Shown: piece by piece, positions 56,278 to 62,917 of the stretch | Layout of the letters: each line of letters opens with the position of its first letter | Numbering within the stretch: the first letter of the stretch is position 1 | Assembly: GCA_963763495.1 (NCBI GenBank) | Contig: CAVXOY010000015.1 | Coordinates: forward strand, 62,001-126,000 | Length of the DNA stretch: 64,000 nt | DNA from: DAOUEO01 sp963763495 | Lineage (GTDB): Bacteria; Chloroflexota; Dehalococcoidia; DSTF01; JALHUB01 | Direction of reading: 5' to 3' | Translations under genes and position numbers: made by a program | Notes under the pieces: model-generated | The model's database searches: none | Seen by the model: only the letters and a program-made list of their open reading frames with translations | What the model was told of the DNA's origin: nothing

Positions 56278-57448
56278 CTACTCGACCAGCTTGACGAACT
56301 GAGCGGCTGCTGGCAGGTTGTCGACTTTCTCCGACCAGGAACCTCGGACTGTACGGCTCCTTGTCGAGAAAGACGCCATATACCTGCGCGTGTCGGAAGG
56401 GTTGCCGTACGATCCCATGGAGGCGATGTACAGGGACGCGATACCCAGTATCTCCACCGGCTCGCTAGCCCGTTAGGCAGGTGATCGATGATCGGCACGA
56501 GGGTAATGCGCCCCATCCCTCCTGTCAGCGGGTTCCGGCGCAGCCCTCGCGGGGCCCCTGGGTGTAGGGATTGTAGGGACCTACAATGTAACCCATGGTA
56601 GGGTCAGCAGGATCGAGCTCGAAGTCGACGTCACACCAGCCATAGCCAAGGCTGTCGTTTGTTCCGTCGGATTTCTCATACGCATAGTAGTCCTTGAGCG
56701 CCGTTGCGAGTAGGATTGCCCCATTACCGGGCTTGGTATCCGTGAGCATCTGGTCCCCCTCGCTCCACACGTTGACGATGGCGGTCCGCCAGACAGCCGG
56801 CTGTGATGAGGTCCACATACCCGGCCGCCCCAGACTGGCCCAGATCGAGGATACGGAAGTTGCCCACGACCTGCAGACCATCCGCGACTTTCAGCGCGTA
56901 CACTTGACCGGGAACGACGCCGAGGTAGCTACCGTCATTCAGGATCGGTATCAGAACCATCACCCAGTAAACCCCAAGGACAGACAGCCGCGCCCTCGGA
57001 ATGAACAACGCGCGCTGTCGATTCCCGCTTCACCGGGAACCCCATGACCCCAACAGCGCGAGCAAAGAAAGTGTCCGACGAACGCTCTATCCTCCCGGAA
57101 ATGGTGTCAATATCACCATCATTGTTATGGTCGCTGAAGACACAGCAATCGAACACCTCTCCCTCATCCATGCCATTCCTGGTAATCCATTCCTCCGCTT
57201 TCGCCTCAGCCGCGTCAGTATCTGACGCATCTTTCAGTAGCTCCTGAGCCCCGGCCAAGACCGCGGCATCGACATCGTTCTGGGCATCGCGCAGGTTCCG
57301 CATGAAGATCCCCACGTCAATTGCCATGGCCGCAAATCCCATCACCGTTGTCAACAAAAGCGCAGCGAGAACGACGATTTGACCGCGCTCTCCGTTGACG
57401 TTTATGTATCTTGGGCCTGGAGAAGGAGCTTGTGCTAAACGGGCGCAT
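56278..57448 (-). CDS. TadG-like pilus assembly protein, multiply frameshifted
   Basis: ATG 57448 has AAGGAGG six bases ahead (MRPFSTSSFSRPK), then in a second frame ERGQIVVLAALLLTTVMGFAAMAIDVG, the TadE/TadG hydrophobic segment, followed by RNLRDAQNDVDAAVLAGAQE. Further frames give VYALKVADGLQVVGNFRILD, ILLATALKDYYAYEKSDGTN, FELDPADPTMGYIVGPYNP, MGRITLVPIIDHLPNGLAS, EILGIASLYIASMGSYG and the end SWSEKVDNLPAAAQFVKLVE at stop 56280-56278. At least five indels are needed, so either badly read or decaying. About 390 residues. Such proteins are pseudopilin-like minor components at the cell surface. Confidence 0.75.
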
Positions 57449-57466
57449 GGGGCACCTCCTTGTCGC

Positions 57467-57940
57467 CTATTCGAGGCGCATGTCTGCCGTTGTCTCCATG
57501 TGCAGCGGACCCAGTAGCCCGCCGACAAATGAACCCAGTGGCGTGATGAAATGGTAGTCGTAGGTCATCCTCACCGTAACCGGCTCCCCTGTTTCACCAC
57601 CTGCACCCTCAACGCCTACCGCCACGTCGGCTCTCGGCAATGAGCCGGCAGTGTGACAGCTCCGACCGGCGATGCTTGCGTTGTCTGACTCGGAGACGGT
57701 GGTGCAGTATGCTGGGCTGCCGGGAGTCCCCGAAGTACCAGCAGGTGCGTAGACCGCTCCCACGCGGGCTCCCTCTCGAGCTGCGTTAGTAACAGTGATG
57801 TAGCCGTGCAGCCCCAGACCGAAATCAATGATCCCGAATACGACAACGAGAAAAAGTGGCACCACCAGCGCGAACTCAACTAGGCTCTGACTCCGCTCAG
57901 ACCCCTTTGGACGGCGGCGCCATGCTGAGAGAATCTTCAT
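57467..57940 (-). CDS. tadE: TadE-like pseudopilin
   Basis: 157 residues. Short basic start, then SQSLVEFALVVPLFLVVVFGIIDFG, the TadE motif with Glu at position 5 of the processed form, and LGLHGYITVTNAAREGARVGAV. C-terminal part GEPVTVRMTYDYHFITPLG. Minor pilin/pseudopilin of the Tad machine. Its stop is 18 bases before the TadG-like start. Confidence 0.9.
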   Translation of the reverse strand: MKILSAWRRRPKGSERSQSLVEFALVVPLFLVVVFGIIDFGLGLHGYITVTNAAREGARVGAVYAPAGTSGTPGSPAYCTTVSESDNASIAGRSCHTAGSLPRADVAVGVEGAGGETGEPVTVRMTYDYHFITPLGSFVGGLLGPLHMETTADMRLE

Positions 57941-58213
57941 CTTTGGTTGCCTCCCTGACTGCGGGAACTAGCGTTGCCCATGGCAGCTATCATCCGCTCG
58001 CTATTGCCTTCCCAGCCGCCTTCCGGCGGTACCCGGCGTACCTGAATGGACCAATGCAACCTCAGTCATCGTATCCATTACAGTATCGGACATATGCTGG
58101 ATTTCTTTGAGGACGAAACGGGATCCAGACTGTTGCTGTCCATCTCTGCCAGTTCCCCAAAGCTGGAGCTTGTGAACTTCGTGGTGATCCCCACCACCAC
58201 CCCTGGATACCGA
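57941..58213. other. Spacer between flp1 and tadE
   Basis: No gene supported. Contains only the downstream flank of the flp1 stem-loop. Probably untranslated leader and possibly a promoter for tadE. Confidence 0.35.
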
Positions 58214-58256
58214 AAGGGGTGGCGGAGCGAGCAAAGCCCATTCTCCACCACCCCTT
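58214..58256 (-). promoter_or_regulatory. Stem-loop downstream of flp1
   Basis: 14-bp stem (58214-58227 with 58243-58256, one G-U) and a 15-base loop, 46 bases after the flp1 stop on the minus strand. No T-run follows. Likely stabilises or partly terminates the pilin message. Confidence 0.6.
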
Positions 58257-58301
58257 CTCTAGCTTGAGTAGGTTACTTGCTGTTTCTTCGCGGACCAGAC
58301 G

Positions 58302-58460
58302 CTAGAAGTTGCCGGCTAGATCCGTGAAGAAGGCGGAGATGTTCCCGCCCAGCAGAGTGATAGCGGTGATAACCACGACCGCCACCAGGGCTAGAATCAG
58401 GCCGTACTCGGCCATCGTCTGACCCGTCTCTTCTCGTAGCCACGTAAACAGCTTCAACAT
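58302..58460 (-). CDS. flp: Flp/Fap-type major pilin (copy 1)
   Basis: 52 residues: MLKLFTWLREETGQTMAEYG, then LILALVAVVVITAITLLGG, NISAFFTDLAGNF. The prepilin motif is Gly-Gln-Thr-Met-Ala-Glu-Tyr, with cleavage expected before or near Gln and the conserved Glu-Tyr pair intact. One hydrophobic helix. GGAGA lies ahead of ATG 58460. Cleaved by a prepilin peptidase not found in this window. Confidence 0.94.
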   Translation of the reverse strand: MLKLFTWLREETGQTMAEYGLILALVAVVVITAITLLGGNISAFFTDLAGNF

Positions 58461-58673
58461 ATTCTTTTTCTCCTTATGGTTAGTTAGCTATTGTCTTGGT
58501 ATTTGTTGACCGGCAGCCAACCCCCAATCAGCGGGCTGAACGGCAGCCGACCGCCGGGACTACGCTTAGGAATAACGTTCTCTCGTTCTCTTCAGCTCTC
58601 ACCCCCTTTGAGGCTCGCGATGTCAGTTATCTTCTTCAAATCCGGCAATTTGCCGGTTTCAGCTCCCAGACAC
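58461..58673. other. flp1 upstream region
   Basis: No gene. On the minus strand it holds two copies of GGCTGCCG (in GTCGGCTGCCGTTCAGC and GTTGGCTGCCGGTCAAC), the second framed by GTTG/CAAC, about 60 bases before flp1. Possibly a regulator site; no clear -35/-10 pair. Confidence 0.35.
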
Positions 58674-58919
58674 CTAGTCCGGAGCAAGTGATATCTCTTC
58701 TCGGTCATCAGGCCGGCGCAGGAGCCGGTCCCTCGTCTGCTCTCTGAACACCGGAGACGGCACCACCTCGGGCGCAAGAGGCCTTATGAGGTCTGCTATC
58801 TCCAAGAGAGGTGTCAGCTCTTCCCTGTACTGGGGATACATCTCCAGACAGGCTGCCAGCTTCTCTCCCCTGCGCATGGCGTCCAGACAATCGGCGAGAG
58901 CTTCCACGATGTCAGGCAA
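58674..58919 (-). CDS. Small putative anti-sigma partner of ECF sigma
   Basis: 81 residues: MPDIVEALADCLDAMRRGEK, LAACLEMYPQYREELTPLLE, IADLIRPLAPEVVPSPVFRE. The start resembles the N-terminal part of long membrane anti-sigma proteins that follow ECF sigma genes in Chloroflexota, but it stops with no TM segment. It overlaps the sigma gene by eight bases. Either a short cytoplasmic anti-sigma factor or a truncated one; no continuation in other frames is evident. Confidence 0.6.
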   Translation of the reverse strand: MPDIVEALADCLDAMRRGEKLAACLEMYPQYREELTPLLEIADLIRPLAPEVVPSPVFREQTRDRLLRRPDDREEISLAPD

Positions 58920-59478
58920 CTTCTTCCACCTTCATGATCTTGCGAAGGGCGCAGAGGGCGCGGTGCTGAATCACACGCACTGCCGCCACGCTCTTGCCAA
59001 GGATCTCCGCCACTTCGCGGTAATCCAGCTCTTCCACAAAACGGAGGATGATGACTTGTCGTTGCTCATCGCCTAGGCGGAGCACAGCCTGCCTCACCCT
59101 CTCCTCGTCGGCCTGGCGCTCGGCCACGGCCTCCGGGTTCCTGGGAAGCCCCTCATCGACCATCGTGTCGTACAACTGAACGTCGCTCTTCCGACTCCGC
59201 AGGTGACTCACCGCAAGATTGTGGGCGATGCGCAGCAACCACGATACGAACGGGGCACCCCGATGCTGGAACCGGTCGATAGCCTCCCAGGCTTGCAGGA
59301 AGGTTTGGGCCGTGAGGTCCTCCGCCTCCTTGGTATCATTTATTAAGTAGTAAATGTGCCGGTAAACCCGTATCACGTTCAGGTCGTAGAGATCGGCGAA
59401 AGCATCACTATCTCGCGCTATCGCCCGGCGGACCAAGAGCCGCTCGTTCGTTACTGGCGGCTTGTCTAGTTTGAGCAC
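58912..59478 (-). CDS. ECF-type RNA polymerase sigma factor
   Basis: 188 residues. Region 2: DSDAFADLYDLNVIRVYRHI, AEDLTAQTFLQAWEAIDRFQ, PFVSWLLRIAHNLAVSHLRS. Region 4: RLGDEQRQVIILRFVEELDY, REVAEILGKSVAAVRVIQHR. It sits inside the Tad locus between the VWA gene and flp1, same strand, so it may drive pilin transcription. An array of phased palindromes lies upstream at 59547-59599. Coupled to the small anti-sigma-like gene. Confidence 0.92.
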   Translation of the reverse strand: MLKLDKPPVTNERLLVRRAIARDSDAFADLYDLNVIRVYRHIYYLINDTKEAEDLTAQTFLQAWEAIDRFQHRGAPFVSWLLRIAHNLAVSHLRSRKSDVQLYDTMVDEGLPRNPEAVAERQADEERVRQAVLRLGDEQRQVIILRFVEELDYREVAEILGKSVAAVRVIQHRALCALRKIMKVEEVA

Positions 59479-59546
59479 CTGATTACCTACTCCCCCAAAC
59501 GGTTTCTAGATGCCGTGAGTTCTCAGTTGATACCCCTCGAAGCGTG

Positions 59547-59599
59547 TACCCCAAGGGGTATGCCCTAGGTCATGTCCCCTAGGTCGCATCCCTTAGGGG
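59547..59599. repeat. Phased palindrome array upstream of ECF sigma gene
   Basis: Four short inverted repeats: TACCCCAAGGGGTA, CCTAGG, CCTAGG and CCCTTAGGG, with centres near 59553.5, 59566.5, 59580.5 and 59594, a spacing of 13-14 bases. Located 70-120 bases upstream of the sigma start. Looks like an iterated protein-binding site. Confidence 0.5.
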
Positions 59600-59761
59600 T
59601 TTCACCTAATGAAGTATCGGCAGCTCTAGAGCGGTCTGTAGTGGCTGAAGGTGCTCGTTTGGCAGGAAATGCGGGGAAACATGAGGAATATCGCCGAACG
59701 GGCTGGCGCAGCGATGTGACAGGATGAGGATTCGGTGGGTTGGGGGGCCAAGGAGCTCGCG

Positions 59762-61702
59762 CTAGCCGGCAGCCTCGGTCCGTTCTTCGTCAGACTGCTC
59801 CCAGGAGCGCTCCTGAGGCCCGTCATCGACGGGCTGAGGCAAGGGTAGGGCAACACCCTCGCCTGCGGTTTCGTTCTCGGGGTAAGGGGAAAGCCCTCTT
59901 AAGGCCTCATCGATGGCGCTGCTCACGGACTCTTCCTCCTGAGACTGCGGCGTTACAAGATGGAACGCCAGCCGGCACGGGCCAACGCTGATCTCGTCAC
60001 CATCTTGCAGGACAACCCAGCCGCCGGCGGACCCCTCGGACGCGATGACACTCAGGCGGGTAAGCTTGTGGAAGATGAGCCGGTTGCTCTGATGCACCCA
60101 TGCCCTGGCCTCTTCCGCGCCCATTCGATCCTCATCCTCCGGCAACACCATGGTGCACCAGCCGCCGCATCCGATGGTGATGGGTCTGCTCCCCACGGCG
60201 TACTCCGTGCCCGCGCCGGGCCCGGACACAATCGTCAGCTTGCCCCGAGGCTCCAGGACAGCCTGGGGAGGCACGTCGACTGATTGCACCGGCTCCAGCC
60301 AATCTTCCAGCTTGGGAGCGGGCCTGTTGGACTTGGGGTTGAACCAGGGGCGGAGCCGCACTTCGGCACTGCGCAACGGCGAACGGGCGCGCCGCCACCT
60401 CCAGAAGAGATACCCACCTGCTCCCCCAAGCGCAGCTATGAGGGCCGCCAGCAGAAGCGGCACCAGGGGAACTCCTCCCCCTCCACCACCGGCGACGGAA
60501 GTCGCCACAACCTCGAATGGCATCTCTGTTTGCCCCACCGCACCAGTTGAATCCTCAACCTCCACGCGCAGGGTATGGCCGCCTCGCGCGAGCAGCGCGG
60601 GGTCAAGGGATAACTGGAAAGGCGCGGTCGTATCCTCTGAAACCGTCTCATCGTCAACCAGGAACCTGACGACACTCACGGGGTTATCGCCCGTCACGTC
60701 GGCCCCCAGGGTGATGACTGAATCGACTTGCTGCCCCTCGCTGAGGCCTGCTAGGGACACCCCGGGAGTCCCCGAGACTATCAGTGCCGGCAGTGTCTCA
60801 GTCGTGGTGGCAGTATTCCCGCCTATCGTTACAGAGAGTGAAAGGGACAGTGCCTGACTGCGGTCGGTTACCGGAGAGGTCAGCTTGAGAACGTACTGGC
60901 CCCGCAGAAGGCCGCCGATCTCGGCGTAGAGCTGCGATAGCCCCTCCGCCGTCGGCGTCTCCAATGACCGCGCGCCGGTGGCCTGGGAAAGGCTTGACAG
61001 GTAGTCACGGTCGATCTCGCTTCCCAATCCAACGGTGTACACCGGCACACCGATGAACCGTGCCTGGGCGATAGAGTCATCACGGGACACCGTGCTCTTG
61101 CCTCCCCAATCAATCCCATCGCTGAGAAGGATAATGACTTTTCGCGATAGAGGAGACGAAGCTGCCTTGAAGGACGCCTCGCTGGCTGCCTGATAAAGAG
61201 CTGTGTTGCCTACAGCTTGGAGACCCTCGATGGCAAGTGTCGCAGCGTTCTTGTCGCTCGTGAAGTCCTGCGCTAAGGCAACCGTATCACCAAAGGTGAG
61301 GACGGCCACCATGTCCTGGGGCGAGAGGCCGCTCACGAACTCGGCGGCCGCCTTTCGAGCCTGGGTCAGAGGTTCGCCTGCCATGCTGCCGCTCACATCC
61401 ACAGCGAGGACGACGGCGAGGCTGACATCGGCGTCGACGGCGCTCCGAAGGTCTGCAATCTCAGCGGCCTGTCCACCGACATTCACCTGGAAGTTGTCAC
61501 GGCTCAGGTTAGCTATTGGGCGCCCGTTGGCATCGAGGACGTCCACGACAGCCGCCAGATCCGGGAACTGACTCTCATCAAGGCTGGCAATGTTTATCGT
61601 CACCGGCTCAGCGGCAACAGCGTCAGGGACCGGCAGCGCCCAGACAAGCGACGCGATCAAGACGACAACCAACAGGGTTACGTTTTTCATTCGTGCCATC
61701 AT
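59762..61702 (-). CDS. Membrane VWA protein with C-terminal FHA-like domain, in Tad locus
   Basis: 646 residues from ATG 61702. Signal segment VTLLVVVLIASLVWALPVPD, a short domain (LDANGRPIANLSRDNFQVNV), then a VWA domain with intact MIDAS AVDVSGSMAGEPLTQA and VIILLSDGIDWGG. Two Ig-like segments follow (with SVVRFLVDDETVSEDTTAPF), a glycine run and TM segment (VPLVPLLLAALIAALGGAGG), then a cytosolic FHA-like region GKLTIVSGPGAGTEYAVGSR and an acidic tail. An outward VWA sensor joined to an inward FHA domain implies signalling across the membrane. The gene lies between flp2 and the ECF sigma. Confidence 0.87.
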   Translation of the reverse strand: MMARMKNVTLLVVVLIASLVWALPVPDAVAAEPVTINIASLDESQFPDLAAVVDVLDANGRPIANLSRDNFQVNVGGQAAEIADLRSAVDADVSLAVVLAVDVSGSMAGEPLTQARKAAAEFVSGLSPQDMVAVLTFGDTVALAQDFTSDKNAATLAIEGLQAVGNTALYQAASEASFKAASSPLSRKVIILLSDGIDWGGKSTVSRDDSIAQARFIGVPVYTVGLGSEIDRDYLSSLSQATGARSLETPTAEGLSQLYAEIGGLLRGQYVLKLTSPVTDRSQALSLSLSVTIGGNTATTTETLPALIVSGTPGVSLAGLSEGQQVDSVITLGADVTGDNPVSVVRFLVDDETVSEDTTAPFQLSLDPALLARGGHTLRVEVEDSTGAVGQTEMPFEVVATSVAGGGGGGVPLVPLLLAALIAALGGAGGYLFWRWRRARSPLRSAEVRLRPWFNPKSNRPAPKLEDWLEPVQSVDVPPQAVLEPRGKLTIVSGPGAGTEYAVGSRPITIGCGGWCTMVLPEDEDRMGAEEARAWVHQSNRLIFHKLTRLSVIASEGSAGGWVVLQDGDEISVGPCRLAFHLVTPQSQEEESVSSAIDEALRGLSPYPENETAGEGVALPLPQPVDDGPQERSWEQSDEERTEAAG

Positions 61703-61766
61703 TAGTATTTTCGGAAGAATCTCCCCGCAGTTGACGATGTCGACACAGGAATGTCTATGCTGGTCG

Positions 61767-61783
61767 TGCCCATGGCATGGGCA
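61767..61783 (-). promoter_or_regulatory. Palindrome between flp2 and VWA gene
   Basis: Perfect 8-1-8 inverted repeat TGCCCATG-G-CATGGGCA, about 95 bases after the flp2 stop. In RNA the loop would open to at least three bases. Comparable in position to the stem-loop after flp1. Confidence 0.45.
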
Positions 61784-61878
61784 GCCAGCGACGCATCCAG
61801 GTTCAGATAGCGATCTCTTGCTCACGGCTTCCGCCGGGCCAGGCCACCTCTCACCCCAAACCCAAACGCAAAATCCAC

Positions 61879-62031
61879 CTAGATAATCGCGTCGGCAAGC
61901 TCCGTCCAGAGCTGACTGAGATTGGTGCCCAGCAAAGTGATCGCAACAATCACCACTACGGCAACAAGGGCTATGATCAGGCCGTACTCGGCCATGGTCT
62001 GGCCCTGTTCATCATTTCGCATTACAGTCAT
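61879..62031 (-). CDS. flp: Flp/Fap-type pilin (copy 2)
   Basis: 50 residues: MTVMRNDEQGQTMAEYGLII, ALVAVVVIVAITLLGTN, LSQLWTELADAII. Same prepilin motif (Gly-Gln-Thr-Met-Ala-Glu-Tyr-Gly) as copy 1, with a different tail ending in Ile-Ile. GGGAGAGAG upstream of ATG 62031. First gene of the Tad locus on this strand. A paralogue by sequence, so the two pilins may be made under different conditions. Confidence 0.93.
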   Translation of the reverse strand: MTVMRNDEQGQTMAEYGLIIALVAVVVIVAITLLGTNLSQLWTELADAII

Positions 62032-62439
62032 CTCAGCGTTCTCTCTCCCAAGTCGGGCGTCATCATCAGCGATGGTCGCTCCCCCACTCTGCTACCTGTA
62101 ATGAACACCCGAATACAGCGTTTCATTCTTAGTGAAGTGTTCCCGCGTGCCGCTACTTGACAGGCCTGCCGTTCTATGACAACATGGCACTAGTAGCGGC
62201 CTACTGGAACAGGCTAACCACAGATACAAAGAGCATCAGGCTCTCAGTAATATCTTCGACCTTTTTCTGCTAGCCTGTAATTCGCACGGAGGCGTAGGGG
62301 CTCGCGGTTTGGCTACCTCGTCTTAGAACGGGGGAAACCAAGGGCGACGGTCGTGTATCAGGACGATACGGCCATCGGGCCCCAGCACTTCGAAAACAGA
62401 ATACGCCTCCGAATCGGCAAGACACGGGAAACCGTGTCA
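62032..62439. other. Divergent intergenic region (flp2 / riboswitch transcript)
   Basis: About 400 bases with no gene. It must contain divergent promoters for the Tad locus and for the tandem-riboswitch transcript. A GAGCATCAGGCTC-type hairpin lies near 62231. No confident boxes. Confidence 0.35.
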
Positions 62440-62548
62440 GCAGGCGACAATTGCAGGCCTGCCTCCCTGCTTGTCGGGGAGCGCAAAGTCACGGGTCTAA
62501 GCCCCCATTGAATCCGGGGTATGACAGCCGGACTGCCGAAGGGCTACA
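62440..62548 (+). ncRNA. Divergent GEMM-I-like riboswitch, first of tandem pair
   Basis: The 3' half matches GEMM-I well: GGAGCGCAAAGTCACGGGTC, TAAGCCCCC - ATTGAAT - CCGGGGTATGA, CAGCCGGACTGCCGAAGGGC. The 5' arm is unusual: GCCTCCCTGCTTGTCGGGGA replaces the standard GGCAAACC and GAAA tetraloop. So it is either a variant aptamer or one that has lost normal ligand affinity. An intrinsic terminator follows at 62605. Confidence 0.65.
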
Positions 62549-62604
62549 CTGAGATGAGTCCTTCAGCCCACTTCTTCCGCTGGAGGCAGTGGTACGGTTT
62601 GTTG

Positions 62605-62669
62605 GGGGCCAAGGGACCCGGAACAGGGGAGGCGGGGCCCTAAACCGGTCCCTTGGCCCCTTCTTTAAT
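62605..62669 (+). terminator. Intrinsic terminator of first tandem riboswitch
   Basis: 14-bp stem GGGGCCAAGGGACC/GGTCCCTTGGCCCC (62605-62618, 62647-62660), then TTCTTTAAT. Lies between the two aptamers. Confidence 0.85.
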
Positions 62670-62689
62670 AAACAGATAGAGAATAGAGG

Positions 62690-62828
62690 TCTCCGAAAAG
62701 GCAAATCCTTCGAAAGAAGGAGGCGCAAAGCCACGGATCTAAGGTCTCCCTCGCTGAGACAGGGATGTCGGTAGTGGAAATGAGAGACTAAGGTGGCCGG
62801 GCTGCCGAAGGGCTGATTTCGGAGGTCT
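62690..62828 (+). ncRNA. GEMM-I (cyclic di-GMP-I) riboswitch, second of tandem pair
   Basis: CTCCGAAAAGGCAAATCCTT, CGAAAGAAGGAGGCGCAAAG, CCACGGATCTAAGG, an enlarged variable arm (with CTCCCT...AGGGA and CTCTC-like pairing), then GGTGGCCGGGCTGCCGAAGG. P1 is extended by CTCCGAAA with TTTCGGAG. All GEMM-I blocks are present, including the GAAA tetraloop. Followed at once by a second terminator-like hairpin. Confidence 0.87.
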
Positions 62829-62832
62829 TCAG

Positions 62833-62891
62833 CCGCCGTCTTCAGACCCCGTCTTGAACGGGGAGGCGCTGAGGCCGGCGGTTTTTGTTTT
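62833..62891 (+). terminator. Intrinsic terminator of second tandem riboswitch
   Basis: Long compound stem: CCGCCG/CGGCGG outside, CTTCAG-CTGAGG in the middle, CCCCG/CGGGG at the tip, then TTTTTGTTTT. Ends 26 bases before ATG 62918. Confidence 0.85.
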
Positions 62892-62917
62892 GGGCACGGA
62901 TTCAGGAGGTTGGGCGT

